This document shows, one piece after another, positions 17,944 to 28,200 of a stretch of 64,000 bases of DNA. The translations under genes were made by a program, and so were the position numbers. Each line of letters begins with the position of its first letter. Within the stretch, counting starts at the first letter, position 1. The notes below the pieces were generated by a model. That model saw nothing but the letters and a program-made list of their open reading frames with translations, was not told the DNA's origin and searched no databases. This DNA is from Eubacteriales bacterium. GTDB taxonomy: Bacteria > Bacillota > Clostridia > Peptostreptococcales > Anaerovoracaceae. The DNA is taken from assembly GCA_028872475.1 (NCBI GenBank), contig JAQYMQ010000011.1, positions 24,408-88,407 of the forward strand. Direction: 5' to 3'.

Positions 17944-18192
17944 ATGTTTGGTAAAAAAGAAAAAAAGATAATTATAACTTTTCATACAATGGCAGAATCT
18001 ATAGCATTTGAGAATGAGTGCAAGAAATTAGTGAATGTAAAAGAGCTTGGTAGACTTATTCCTGTACCTAGAGAAATCTCTTCAGGTTGCGGAATATCGT
18101 GGTGTGCACCATTAGATAAGAGAAGTGAAATTGAACATATTTTGGAAAATAATAGTCTCGAATGGGAAGCTGTTCATGAAATAGAGATATAG
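17944..18192 (+). CDS. DUF3343 protein, putative Se/S carrier
   Basis: An 82-residue protein of the DUF3343 family (IITFHTMAESIAFE, LGRLIPVPREISSGCGISWC). The conserved cysteines in SGCGISWC could bind sulfur or selenium. These proteins commonly follow YedE and SirA-like genes in anaerobes that use selenium. AAGGAC precedes the start. It is the last gene of the unit, followed after 46 bases by a structured RNA ending in a U-run. The biochemical role is unproven. Confidence 0.85.
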   Translation: MFGKKEKKIIITFHTMAESIAFENECKKLVNVKELGRLIPVPREISSGCGISWCAPLDKRSEIEHILENNSLEWEAVHEIEI

Positions 18193-18238
18193 CATGAAAT
18201 AATCCCTTGAGCTTTAACAAATTAATATTATTAAAACT

Positions 18239-18336
18239 CTGACCTTACAAGGTAGTGGAGAGTGGAAGTTTGAAATCTTGTATCCCTTTTTATTTTCAAA
18301 GCCATAAGTATCCAACTTGATAAGGTCAGTTTTTTT
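18239..18336 (+). ncRNA. Candidate structured RNA closed by a terminator stem
   Basis: CTGACCTTACAAG (18239-18251) pairs with CTTG-A-TAAGGTCAG (18316-18329), 13 bp with one bulged A, followed by seven T. The 64 bases inside hold another stem, TTTGAAA (18269-18275)/TTTCAAA (18294-18300), and a possible TGGA/TCCA pair. A terminator stem enclosing a folded domain is typical of a small RNA or a riboswitch-like element. I do not recognise a known family. Confidence 0.5.
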
Positions 18337-18436
18337 ATGGCTAATTTTTTAGGATTATTCGTTTATGTAAGACTAATTGTTGAATTAAGCAAATAATTAA
18401 AGTAAATCATAGAATATAAATTATAAATTTCAAAGT

Positions 18437-18475
18437 ATTTATTTTAATTATTTATTTTAATTATTTATTTTAATT
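18437..18475 (+). repeat. 13-bp tandem repeat, three copies
   Basis: ATTTATTTTAATT is present three times in a row without mismatch. Pure A+T, non-coding; likely slippage product. Confidence 0.8.
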
Positions 18476-18606
18476 ATTTTTTTTGTATGATTATGTATAA
18501 GTTGAATATATAAGTATTTATTTTAATAAAAAATAGTTAATATGATAGAAGTGGTATATCTATTTATATTGGATTTAGTATAATAAGTGATAGGGAGGAC
18601 TGATTC

Positions 18607-19281
18607 ATGGATATTACTAAGGAATTATTTGATTTACGTGATGAAAAGTATGCAGATTTTTCATCAAAATTAATTCCCAATATTGAGAGAGATAGATTTA
18701 TAGGTGTTAGAATTCCAGCGGCTAGGGCATTAGCGAAATCTATAGTAAAAAATGGATGTGAAACTGATTTTTTAAAGCAACTACCACATCATTTTTATGA
18801 TGAAAACATATTGCACTCGTTAATAATTTCTGAGATTAAAGACTATGAATTATGTGTTAAATTGATTGATAGTTTTCTCCCTTATATTGATAATTGGGCA
18901 GTTTGTGATATTCTATCTCCCGTGATTTTTAAGAAAAATAAGAAGTTATTAATATCAGATATAAATAGATGGTTGAAGTATGAAGCTATTTATACTAAAA
19001 GGTTTGCTGTAGTAATGTTAATGTCACATTTTTTAGATAGAGATTTTTCTAAAGAATACCTAAAAAGTGTTGCAGATATAAAGACGGATGAATACTATTT
19101 GCAGATGGTTATTGCTTGGTATTTTGCTACAGCATTAGCAAAACAATGGGACGATACTATTGTTTATATAGAAAATAATATTATGGATGAATGGATCCAT
19201 AACAAAACTATTCAGAAGGCGAGAGAAAGTCGTAGAGTTAGCGATGAACAAAAGGAATATTTAAAAACGCTGAAAAGATAG
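18607..19281 (+). CDS. DNA alkylation repair protein (AlkD-like)
   Basis: A 224-residue all-helical HEAT-repeat protein of the DNA alkylation repair family (AlkC/AlkD). Family blocks are GVRIPAARALAKSIVKN, DNWAVCDILSP (the Asp-Asn-Trp region of the DNA-facing groove) and YTKRFAVVMLMSHFLD. AlkD relatives remove N3- and N7-alkylated bases without flipping them; several small clostridial forms are untested. GGGAGGA lies upstream of the ATG. A following FAD dehydrogenase gene begins 65 bases downstream with no functional link that I can see. Confidence 0.85.
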   Translation: MDITKELFDLRDEKYADFSSKLIPNIERDRFIGVRIPAARALAKSIVKNGCETDFLKQLPHHFYDENILHSLIISEIKDYELCVKLIDSFLPYIDNWAVCDILSPVIFKKNKKLLISDINRWLKYEAIYTKRFAVVMLMSHFLDRDFSKEYLKSVADIKTDEYYLQMVIAWYFATALAKQWDDTIVYIENNIMDEWIHNKTIQKARESRRVSDEQKEYLKTLKR

Positions 19282-19346
19282 TGATAGATGTATAATGAGA
19301 TAGTTGCATTTTGAAATAATAACGTGAAAAGTTTTAGGAGAGCTGA

Positions 19347-20879
19347 TTGAATAGATATACGATAAATAATATTAAGTTAACACTTGATGAAAGCAAGGAA
19401 GAGTTAATATATAAGATTGCAAAAAAAATATCAAAAAAAACTAGTAGTATTTCTGATATTGAAATTTTGCGAGAGTCTTTTGATGTAAGGAAAAAGAATG
19501 ATATTAGAAAGGTGTATACCTTAAATTTTACAACGGATAAACAGCTAAACTTAAATCCTGCTATTAATCGTGAATATAAATTTCCTGTGGCGGAACTCGA
19601 TAAGGATAAAAAAATTGTGATTGTGGGTTTTGGACCTTGTGGAATGTTTACAGCATTGCTTTTAGCTCAAATGGGATATAAGCCCATAGTTATTGAAAGA
19701 GGCAAGCATGTAGATGAAAGGACAGCTGATGTTCATAGATTTTGGAATGATAAAATACTTAATGAGGAATCTAACGTACAATTTGGTGAAGGTGGTGCGG
19801 GTACTTTTTCAGACGGCAAGCTTACTACAGGAATAAAAGATTATAGAGTTTATAAAGTATTACAAGAATTACATAGATTTGGGGCGCAGGATGATATTTT
19901 ATATAGAAATAAACCTCATATAGGTACAGATGTTTTAAAAAATGTCGTTAAAAATATTAGGAATGAAATTATTAGGCTTGGTGGTGAAATAAAATTTTCA
20001 ACTAGGCTTGAATTTATTAATATAGAAAAGTTAGAAAATGTAAAAACTACCTCTGATGGAAGCAGCAAGATAAAATCTATTATAATAAGTGACGCTAACG
20101 GATCACAAGAGTTAGCTTGTGACAAACTAGTGCTTGCGATAGGACATAGTGCAAGAGATACATTTAAAATGCTTATTGATATAGGTTTAGAGGCAAGTAG
20201 AAAGCCTTTTTCAATAGGAGCTAGGATAGAACATCCGCAATCATTAATCAATATAGCACAATACGGAAGTGAAGATATTGCCGAAATACTTGGTGCAGCT
20301 GATTATAAATTGAGTTATAGAGCAAGCAATGATAGGGGAGTGTATACTTTTTGTATGTGTCCTGGTGGAGAGATTATAATGGCATCTTCTTCAAATGGGC
20401 AGGTTGTAACAAATGGTATGAGCTATAGTGCCAGAGATGGCAAATATGCAAATAGCGGATTGCTTGTTGATGTAAGGGAAGACGATTTTGAAACAGATGA
20501 CATTATGGCTGGAGTTAGATTTCAAGAAAAATATGAGCATTTAGCCTATGATATAATGAGTGGCTATAATTTTCCTACAACTGATTTAAAAAATTATATT
20601 GGATCTAAATTAGAAAAGTGTTTGCCAGAGTTTTATTCAAAATCAATAATGGAAGCTTTACCAAATATGGGTAGAAGTTTAAGAGGTTTTGATGCACCAG
20701 ATACAGTGTTAAAAGGTGTGGAGACGAGAAGTTCATCACCGATTAGATTTTTAAGAAATGAAGATTATGAATCTAATATTAAAGGGATATATCCTGCTGG
20801 TGAAGGGTGTGGATATGCAGGTGGTATAACCTCAGCGGCAGTAGATGGTATTAAGATAGCAGAAAAAATCGTTTTATAG
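19347..20879 (+). CDS. FAD-dependent dehydrogenase (COG2509-type)
   Basis: A 510-residue NAD(P)/FAD-dependent oxidoreductase of the uncharacterised COG2509 group. After a ~75-residue N-terminal domain comes the FAD motif IVGFGPCGMFTALLLAQ (about 92-108), then FGEGGAGTFSDGKL, a second nucleotide-binding part (LAIGHSARDTF) and a C-terminal YPAGEGCGYAGGITSAAVDG, typical of the FAD ring contact. The start is TTG 19347 with AGGAG 6 bases upstream; no ATG fits. Substrate is unknown. A bidirectional terminator follows. Confidence 0.87.
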   Translation: MNRYTINNIKLTLDESKEELIYKIAKKISKKTSSISDIEILRESFDVRKKNDIRKVYTLNFTTDKQLNLNPAINREYKFPVAELDKDKKIVIVGFGPCGMFTALLLAQMGYKPIVIERGKHVDERTADVHRFWNDKILNEESNVQFGEGGAGTFSDGKLTTGIKDYRVYKVLQELHRFGAQDDILYRNKPHIGTDVLKNVVKNIRNEIIRLGGEIKFSTRLEFINIEKLENVKTTSDGSSKIKSIIISDANGSQELACDKLVLAIGHSARDTFKMLIDIGLEASRKPFSIGARIEHPQSLINIAQYGSEDIAEILGAADYKLSYRASNDRGVYTFCMCPGGEIIMASSSNGQVVTNGMSYSARDGKYANSGLLVDVREDDFETDDIMAGVRFQEKYEHLAYDIMSGYNFPTTDLKNYIGSKLEKCLPEFYSKSIMEALPNMGRSLRGFDAPDTVLKGVETRSSSPIRFLRNEDYESNIKGIYPAGEGCGYAGGITSAAVDGIKIAEKIVL

Positions 20880-20955
20880 AAAGATATTTATATTATAGAC
20901 TTTTTAGTCTGAACTTTAGGCTTATATGTTTAAAATTAAATAATTAAATAAGTAA

Positions 20956-21015
20956 AAATACTACTAAACCTTTTGAGGAATTTCTCAGTTATATCAAGTT
21001 TAGTAGTATTTGTAT
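20956..21015. terminator. Bidirectional terminator
   Basis: AAATACTACTAAAC (20956-20969) pairs perfectly with GTTTAGTAGTATTT (20998-21011); the loop holds a second small stem TGAG/CTCA. It lies between convergent genes (FAD dehydrogenase and lipoprotein). Confidence 0.8.
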
Positions 21016-21080
21016 TTAAAATTAATTTTAATATTATATTTTTTGTTTTATAAGCTTTTTTTTGTATAGTTGTTGTTGAA

Positions 21081-21539
21081 TTACTTTACAGTCCAACCTG
21101 CTTCTTCTAATATTTTTTTTGTTTGTTTTAATGACAATTTAGTAGCGTTTTCGTTTGAAATTGGCATTATTTTCTTTTTGATTACTTCTTTAAGAGCTTT
21201 TCCTTCCAGTGGAATTTTGATTGTTTCTATATACATGTCATCTTTTTCTTGGAAATCATATTTTGAACCACTAAGTGAATCAAAAAGTTTTTCTGCATCT
21301 TTAGCGGTGTTTTTTAAGGCTTTTTTTTGTGCGTCATTTAATGATTTTTTTGAGATTTCGCCAACCTGTTCGCAGTAAACGATTGTATCTCCATCAGCTG
21401 CAAATGACATAGTTATTTTAACGTTGTTATCATCCTTTGTAGCTACTAGGGCTTTTTCGCTTACTCCATTATTACAAGCTGTAAATGAAATAGTTATAAA
21501 CATTGCTAATATAAGTGATAGAAATTTAAAATTTTTCAT
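21081..21539 (-). CDS. DUF1307 / YehR-like lipoprotein
   Basis: A 152-residue exported lipoprotein. The N-terminus has a hydrophobic signal ending in a lipobox, ISFTAC-NN, with the lipidated cysteine near residue 20. The mature part resembles the YehR/DUF1307 family (ITMSFAADGDTIVYCEQ, LEEAGWTVK). Function is not known. Start at ATG 21539 because AAGGAAAGG lies 7 bases upstream; upstream in-frame codons lie within or beyond that site. It is the second gene of a minus-strand pair, 41 bases after the SEC-C gene. Confidence 0.8.
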   Translation of the reverse strand: MKNFKFLSLILAMFITISFTACNNGVSEKALVATKDDNNVKITMSFAADGDTIVYCEQVGEISKKSLNDAQKKALKNTAKDAEKLFDSLSGSKYDFQEKDDMYIETIKIPLEGKALKEVIKKKIMPISNENATKLSLKQTKKILEEAGWTVK

Positions 21540-21580
21540 GATCATACCTTTCCTTTTTAATGATGTATTTCTTGTAATGA

Positions 21581-22075
21581 TTATTTGCCACAACATTTCT
21601 TATATTTTTTACCAGAACCACATGGGCATGGATCATTTCTTCCTGTTTTTTTATCTTTAACAACTGTTCTAGAGCGTCTGAACTCGTCATAAATTTCTTT
21701 TTGCTTTTCTTGATCAAAGATGTCGTTCCATTCTTCCAATGAATACAAATAATCAGCATTTGCCTTAAACATATTGAAGAATAGTTTTTCAAAGTTGATT
21801 TTTAGAGAGATATTGCTTTCAGATGTAATTGCTTCAAGATCTACTTCGTTATCTAGACTTGTCATAATACCATCTAAAAATCCCATGAAGATTACGTCTC
21901 GTGTTTCATATTTTTTTGCAAGTTCTGCAACCTGACCCTCAAACAAAGAGATTTTGTTAGTTAAAATATCTTTATAAATATTTGTTTCTGCAGTGCTATA
22001 TTCTTCCCAAAAATCTGCAAAATTGTCATCTGTTTGTTCGCTTATTAGCTTTAGCCAATCCTTGTATACTGCCAT
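21581..22075 (-). CDS. SEC-C domain protein
   Basis: A 164-residue protein with an acidic helical N-terminal part and a C-terminal SEC-C zinc-binding motif ([17 protein letters not shown]), as at the tail of SecA and in many small proteins. In SecA this motif binds zinc and SecB or the ribosome; in small relatives the role is unknown. AAAGGAG precedes the ATG on the minus strand. Confidence 0.85.
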   Translation of the reverse strand: MAVYKDWLKLISEQTDDNFADFWEEYSTAETNIYKDILTNKISLFEGQVAELAKKYETRDVIFMGFLDGIMTSLDNEVDLEAITSESNISLKINFEKLFFNMFKANADYLYSLEEWNDIFDQEKQKEIYDEFRRSRTVVKDKKTGRNDPCPCGSGKKYKKCCGK

Positions 22076-22187
22076 TTTTAACTCCTTTTACATAGAAAAT
22101 TTTTATCTAATTATAGCATATTTTCTATTAAAATCTAGCTGAAAATAGTATAATAAAATGTAAATGTAATGAATGGAGGAAAGAAAT

Positions 22188-23180
22188 ATGTTGGTATTAA
22201 AAAAGGATGATATACAACAAGTTTATACAATGAATGACGCAATTAATGCGGCTTATGACTCGATGAAGTTGTATTCTAAGGGAGATGCTAGCATTCCTCT
22301 GAGAACGGCGATTTCTGTTCCAAATGTTGAGGGAAATACATTATTTATGCCAGGTTATGTATCGGGCGTAAATGCTACAGCGATTAAAATTGTATCAGTT
22401 TTTCCAAAGAATGTTGAGAAAAATTTACCTGTTGTCCCAGCTAGTGTTTTAACTTTAGATAGTGATACAGGAATTGTAAATTGTATTATGGACGGAACTT
22501 ATGTTACGGGACTAAGAACCGGTGCGGTTGCAGGTATGGCGACAAAGCTATTAGCCAATGAAGATGCTAGTATATTTGCGTTAATTGGAACAGGTGGTCA
22601 GGCGATTTATCAACTTGAAGCTGTATTAGCTGTAAGAAATATTAAAGAAGTAAGAGTTTGCGCTAGAAACTTTGAAAAGGCGAAAAAATTTGTTGATAAT
22701 GCTAATAACTTGTTTGCTGATAAATATGGTTGTGTAATAAAGGCTGTAGAAACCTCAGATGAAGCTATTGAAAATGCTGATATTATTACGACAGTTACAA
22801 CATCAAATGTTCCAACCTTTGATGCAAGCAAAGTAAAAAAGGGTGCTCATATTAATGGAATGGGCTCATATACGCCAGATTTTAGGGAGTTGAGCTTAGA
22901 GATTATTAAGGAAGCATCGGAAATTTATTTCGACACATTGGAAGGTGTATGGGCAGAAGCAGGTGATTTTATTATTCCACGTGACAATGGTGATATTGTT
23001 GAAGATGATATTGCTGGAGAAATTGGTCAACTAATATTAGGTTACACTGTAGGTAGAAAAACACATAATGATATCACAATTTTCAAATCGGTAGGAAGTG
23101 CTGTTTTGGATGTTGTTACGGCGAATGAGATTTTCAAAAAGGCCTCTAAAGAGGGTGTTGGTACATTAATACAGATGTAG
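22188..23180 (+). CDS. Ornithine cyclodeaminase / mu-crystallin family protein
   Basis: A 330-residue NAD(P)-binding enzyme. The Rossmann motif ALIGTGGQAIYQLEAV (about 130-145) and family blocks PLRTAISVPN, GTYVTGLRTGAVAGMAT, GAHINGMGSYTPDFREL and IFKSVGSAVLDV are all present. Family members include ornithine cyclodeaminase, alanine dehydrogenase and ketimine reductase, so the substrate is open. Start ATG 22188 has GGAGG (22175-22179) 8 bases upstream; an earlier ATG overlaps that site. Confidence 0.87.
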   Translation: MLVLKKDDIQQVYTMNDAINAAYDSMKLYSKGDASIPLRTAISVPNVEGNTLFMPGYVSGVNATAIKIVSVFPKNVEKNLPVVPASVLTLDSDTGIVNCIMDGTYVTGLRTGAVAGMATKLLANEDASIFALIGTGGQAIYQLEAVLAVRNIKEVRVCARNFEKAKKFVDNANNLFADKYGCVIKAVETSDEAIENADIITTVTTSNVPTFDASKVKKGAHINGMGSYTPDFRELSLEIIKEASEIYFDTLEGVWAEAGDFIIPRDNGDIVEDDIAGEIGQLILGYTVGRKTHNDITIFKSVGSAVLDVVTANEIFKKASKEGVGTLIQM

Positions 23181-23230
23181 GCACTTCTGTTATGGCTATG
23201 AATTTTAACTAAAAAGAAGGATTTTTATAT

Positions 23231-24586
23231 ATGGAAAATAAAATGGGAACAATGAAAATAAGTAAACTGCTGATGACGATGTCGGGACCGGCTATTGCAT
23301 CAATGTTTATTAATTCATTGTATAACATAGTGGATAGTATATTTGTATCATATGTTGGTGAAAAAGCCTTGGCGGCAGTTTCAATAGCTTATCCTATACA
23401 GATGTTTATGATAGCTATGGGTATTGGTACCGGCGTTGGTATTAATTCACTTATTGCAAGACGACTTGGTGCAAAGAGATTTGATGACGCTAATAAGGCG
23501 GCATCAAGTGGAATTAAGTTAGCTTTTTTTAATTGGATTGTATTTTTAATAATTGGATTTTTCTTTGTGGAAAAGTTTATTAATGTTTTTACTGATGATC
23601 CGCTTTTGAGAACTTACGGCATAGAATATCTGTCAGTAGTATGCTATGGATGTGTATTTATGATGGTTTCTGTTTTGTTAGAGAAGATTTTTCAGTCTAC
23701 AGGAAATATGATATATCCAATGATAATTATGACTGTAGGAGCGATTGTAAACGTTCTTTTAGATCCTGTTTTGATTTTTGGTATGTTTGGCATGCCTAAA
23801 CTAGATGTTGCTGGTGCTGCTTTAGCTACAGTAATATCACAAGCGATTGCAATGATTGTTGGTTTAATTTTACTATATACAAAGGGCAGTGCTGTAAAAG
23901 TAGAAATATTTTCAAAAATTGATTGGAAGAGTATTAAAGAGATATACGCTGTTGGTTTTCCTACAATAATCATGCAGTCATTGATTTCAGTTTTGATGTT
24001 TGGAATAAACGCAATATTGGCGGCATTTTCAACTACTGCAGTTGCAATTATGGGGGTTTATGGTAAATTACAGTCATTTGTATTTATGCCTGTATTTGGT
24101 GTAAATCAGGGTGCATTGCCGATTATGGGATATAACTATGGAGCAAGAAATAAAAGTAGAATGTTTGGGACATACAAGCTTGCTACAGTAATCGGTGTAG
24201 GCATAATGGCTATCGGATTTTTGATATTCCAGTTTATGCCTGATGTACTATTAAATCTGTTTAATGCCTCTCCGGAAATGCTTGAGCAAGGTGAAACAGC
24301 GCTTAGTATAATAAGTTTTTGCTTTATTCCTGCAGGGTTTAGTATTATTGTTACGGGATTATTTCAAGCTACAGGTCATGGATTTTTTGGGCTGTGGGGT
24401 TCAATGATAAGACAATTTGTATTGATTCTGCCAATTGCATATTTTGGCGGTAAAATGTTTGGTATAAATGCTGTATGGGCAGCATTTCCTATCGCTGAAA
24501 TCGGTGGGTTAATATATTTTATGTGTGCATTTAGATACATATATAATACTACTTATAAACATCTAGAAGATAGAAAAGAAGTTTAA
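23231..24586 (+). CDS. MATE family efflux transporter
   Basis: A 451-residue, 12-helix multidrug and toxin extrusion transporter. Typical blocks: KLLMTMSGPAIASMFINSLYNIVDSIFVS in the first helix pair, GIGTGVGINSLIARRLGA, and the mirrored second-half motif VNQGALPIMGYNYGARNKSRM. MATE pumps exchange sodium ions or protons for cationic drugs or metabolites; substrate is not predictable. AAGAAGGA precedes the ATG. It may be co-transcribed with the downstream cytidylate-kinase-like gene 38 bases later. Confidence 0.93.
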   Translation: MENKMGTMKISKLLMTMSGPAIASMFINSLYNIVDSIFVSYVGEKALAAVSIAYPIQMFMIAMGIGTGVGINSLIARRLGAKRFDDANKAASSGIKLAFFNWIVFLIIGFFFVEKFINVFTDDPLLRTYGIEYLSVVCYGCVFMMVSVLLEKIFQSTGNMIYPMIIMTVGAIVNVLLDPVLIFGMFGMPKLDVAGAALATVISQAIAMIVGLILLYTKGSAVKVEIFSKIDWKSIKEIYAVGFPTIIMQSLISVLMFGINAILAAFSTTAVAIMGVYGKLQSFVFMPVFGVNQGALPIMGYNYGARNKSRMFGTYKLATVIGVGIMAIGFLIFQFMPDVLLNLFNASPEMLEQGETALSIISFCFIPAGFSIIVTGLFQATGHGFFGLWGSMIRQFVLILPIAYFGGKMFGINAVWAAFPIAEIGGLIYFMCAFRYIYNTTYKHLEDRKEV

Positions 24587-24624
24587 TTTTTGTGTGAAAA
24601 TATAAGGTTTAGGATGAAATAAAT

Positions 24625-25221
24625 ATGGGTAAATTTAAGGTAATAACAATAAGTAGGCAGTATGGAAGCGGCGGTCATATTATTGGTGAAAATCTAGCTA
24701 AAAGGCTTGAGGTACCTTTTTATGACAAGCTTCTTATTGATATGATTGCAAATGAAAGTGGCATGTCTACTGGATACATATCTGATACAGAAAATATTGA
24801 AACATCTTCAAAAATTTTTAATTTTGCAGCAATGGGTTATTGTCCTGCAAATACAGAGTGTACTAATAATGTAACGGAAGACGTCTTTAATGCGCAAAGT
24901 GAAATAATTCAAAGAGTTGCGAAAGAGCCTTGTATTATTGTTGGAAGGTGTGCTGATTATATTCTGCAAGATAGAGAAGATGTACTTAGAATTTTCATAA
25001 AGGCATCTTATGAAGACAGGAAGAATCGAGCGATTAATGATTATAACGTAGATGAGAATGAAGTTTCTAAAATAATTAAAAAAAGTGATAAGGCTAGAGC
25101 TAAATATTACGCTTATTATTGCGAAGGCGATTGGGGTGATGCTAATAACTATCACTTGGCAATCGATAGTGGCATAGGTATTGATAAGGCGGTAAATATT
25201 ATTTTGGAGGCTATCAAGTAA
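24625..25221 (+). CDS. Cytidylate kinase-like family protein
   Basis: A 198-residue P-loop kinase of the cytidylate-kinase-like group. The nucleotide-binding loop is ISRQYGSGGHIIGENLAKRL (about residues 9-28), a variant of Gx4GK[ST] lacking the lysine, as usual for this group. The lid has RKNRAINDYNVDENE and a KSDKARAKYYAYYC basic helix. It differs from housekeeping Cmk, and the true substrate is not known. It precedes the activase gene by 24 bases, so joint expression is likely. Confidence 0.85.
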   Translation: MGKFKVITISRQYGSGGHIIGENLAKRLEVPFYDKLLIDMIANESGMSTGYISDTENIETSSKIFNFAAMGYCPANTECTNNVTEDVFNAQSEIIQRVAKEPCIIVGRCADYILQDREDVLRIFIKASYEDRKNRAINDYNVDENEVSKIIKKSDKARAKYYAYYCEGDWGDANNYHLAIDSGIGIDKAVNIILEAIK

Positions 25222-25245
25222 ATCTTTATTACAAAGAGGAAATAA

Positions 25246-28200
25246 ATGAAATTAGGAATTGATGTTGGATCTACTACTGTAAAATTAGTTTTATTTTCAG
25301 ATAGTAATGAAATTTTATATAAAAAGTATGAGAGACATATGTCAAATGTTTTTGGTAAGGTGTCTGAGCTTTTATTAGAATTAAATAAAGAGTATTCATC
25401 AGAGAATATTAAGGTTGTAATAACAGGTTCTGGTGGATTAGCATTATCAGAACTTATAGGTGTTAAATTTGAGCAAGAGGTAATATCTTGTAGTAGAGCT
25501 GTTGAAGAATTAATTCCTCAGACTGATGTTGCTATAGAACTTGGTGGAGAAGATGCTAAGATAACTTTTTATGGCAATACTGTAGAGCAGCAGATGAATG
25601 GCACATGTGCTGGTGGAACTGGGGCATTTATTGATCAGATGGCAGTTCTTTTAAATACAGATGCAAGTGGGCTAAACGAGGCTGCAAAGAATTATAAGAT
25701 TATTTATCCTATAGCGGCTCGATGTGGTGTTTTCGCAAAGACAGATATTCAGCCATTGATTAATGAAGGAGCAGCAGTTGAAGATTTAGCAGCTTCTATT
25801 TTTCAGGCTGTTGTTAATCAGACTATTAGTGGACTTGCTTGTGGTAGAAAAATTACTGGTAACATAGCATTTCTTGGTGGTCCTTTATCTTTCTTGTCAG
25901 AACTAAAGGCTAGATTTGTAGAGACATTAAATATTCCAGAGGAAAATATAATATCACCAGAAGATGGTAAATATTTTGTAGCTATAGGTGCTGCGTATCT
26001 TGCTGAGGATGTTGATGAAACTCCATTGTCTGAATTAATAGATAGACTAAATAATGTCAATCTTGACAGCTTAAATGATACAAAACATATTGAGCCGATG
26101 TTTAAAACTCAGGCTGATTTTGATGAGTTTATAGAAAGACATAATAAGGAAAAGATTACAAGAAAAGGTATAAAAGATGCAAGGGGTAATGTTTACTTGG
26201 GAATCGATGCTGGTTCTACAACTACAAAGGCGGCTCTTATTGATGACGATAAAAAATTACTTTTTGAATTCTATAAGAGTAATGAAGGTCAGACTCTTGA
26301 AACTGTAAAACAACTTTTGATTGAGTTGTATACTCAATTACCTGAAGAAGCTCATATAGCAAATGCTTGTGTTACTGGCTATGGAGAAGGCTTAATAAAG
26401 GCAGCATATAAAGTTGATTTGGGTGAGATTGAAACGATGGCACATTATAAAGGCGCAGAAGAATTTTTGCCTGGAGTAGACTTTATATTGGATATTGGCG
26501 GTCAGGATATGAAGTGCATGAAGATAAAAAATGGTGCAATTCATAGTATTATGCTGAATGAAGCTTGTTCTTCAGGTTGTGGTTCATTCCTTGAAACCTA
26601 TGCAAAGTCTGTTGAAATGGATGCAAAATCGTTTGGTAAGGAAGCGCTTGAGTCAAAATCACCAGTGGATCTTGGTACAAGGTGTACCGTATTTATGAAT
26701 TCTAAAGTTAAGCAAGCTCAGAAAGAGGGGGCTACAATTGCTGACATTTCAGCAGGACTTTCTTTTTCTGTAATCAAAAATGCATTATATAAGGTTATAA
26801 AATTAAGAGATATCAGTGAAGTTGGTGACAAGATAGTAGTTCAAGGCGGTACATTCTTGAATAATGCAGTTTTGAGAGCTATGGAGCAGATTGTAGGCAG
26901 AAATGTGGTAAGACCTGATGTTGCAGGTATTATGGGTGCGTTTGGCGCAGCTATTATCGCGCGAGAAAGAAATGTAGAAGGACATATTTCAACAATAGCA
27001 AAAAAAGATGAATTAGATCATTTTGAAGTAAAAAATACACATGCGAGATGTGGACTCTGTGAGAATAACTGTCTACTTACTATAAATCAATTTAAAGATG
27101 GATCTAGGTTTGTTACTGGAAATAGATGCGAAAGAGGCGAGGGTAAGAAGGTAGAGAAAAATACCCTTATGGACTTATTTGAATATAAGTATAAGAAGAT
27201 CTTTAATTATACTCCGATTACTGAAAATGAGACTACTAGAGGAACAATAGGTATACCAAGGGTTCTTAATATGTATGAGAATTATCCGTTTTGGTTTACT
27301 TTATTTACAACACTAGGTTATAGTGTCAAGCTATCTCCACATTCTTCTAAAAATCTATATGAAAAAGGTATGGATACTATCGCTTCAGATACGGCGTGTT
27401 ATCCTGCAAAGCTTGTTCATGGACATATAAAGAGTTTGGTGGAAGATGGCATTAAGTATATATTTTATCCTAGTATAAATTACGAGTATATTGAAGATAA
27501 TAAGGCATCAAATCATTATAACTGTCCTATTGTTGGGACTTATGCAGAATCGATAGCTAAAAATATGGATGATGTTTTCAACGATAATGATGTGGTATTT
27601 ATGAATCCATTTTTACCATATGACAATGATAAGAGATTGGCTGAACAGCTCTACAAGTATTTGCCAAGTATTTTTGTCAATCAGAAATTTACGAAAATAG
27701 AAATCAGTAATGCGGTTGAATTGGCGAGAAAAGAGTATAAAAATGTTAAGTTGGATATACAGCAAAAGGGTGAGGAAGCTATAGAATTTGCTAGATTGAA
27801 TAATAAAAAAGCTATTGTTTTAGCAGGAAGACCTTATCATATTGATCCGGAAATAAATCATGGTATTAATAAACTTATTACTCAATTTGATTTTGTAGTT
27901 TTGACAGAAGATAGTGTATCTCATTTGGGTAAATTAAAAAGACCAATTAGAGTTTTAGATCAGTGGATGTATCATTCTAGATTATATAAAGCTACTGAAT
28001 TTGTAGGAAATACAGACGATATTGAGATAATCCAATTAAATTCATTCGGATGTGGACTTGATGCGGTGACTACAGATCAGGTGCAAGAAATATGTGATGT
28101 TCACAATAAGTTATATACAGTTTTAAAAATTGATGAAGGAAATAACTTAGGGGCTGCAAAAATAAGAATTAGATCTCTTAAGGCAGCTTTACAAGAAAGA

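Larger units (their letters stand above)
18193..18606. other. Intergenic region with structured RNA and A+T-rich repeats
   Basis: No gene is visible. It contains the structured RNA/terminator at 18239-18336, a 13-bp tandem repeat at 18437-18475 and a TATAAT box at 18579-18584 just before the AlkD-like gene. Confidence 0.6.

Noticed and set aside
18239..18336. Selenocysteine tRNA next to the selenium genes
   Set aside because: Length is similar, but there is no TCA anticodon in a proper stem-loop, no T-arm consensus and no CCA end; it ends in a terminator U-run.
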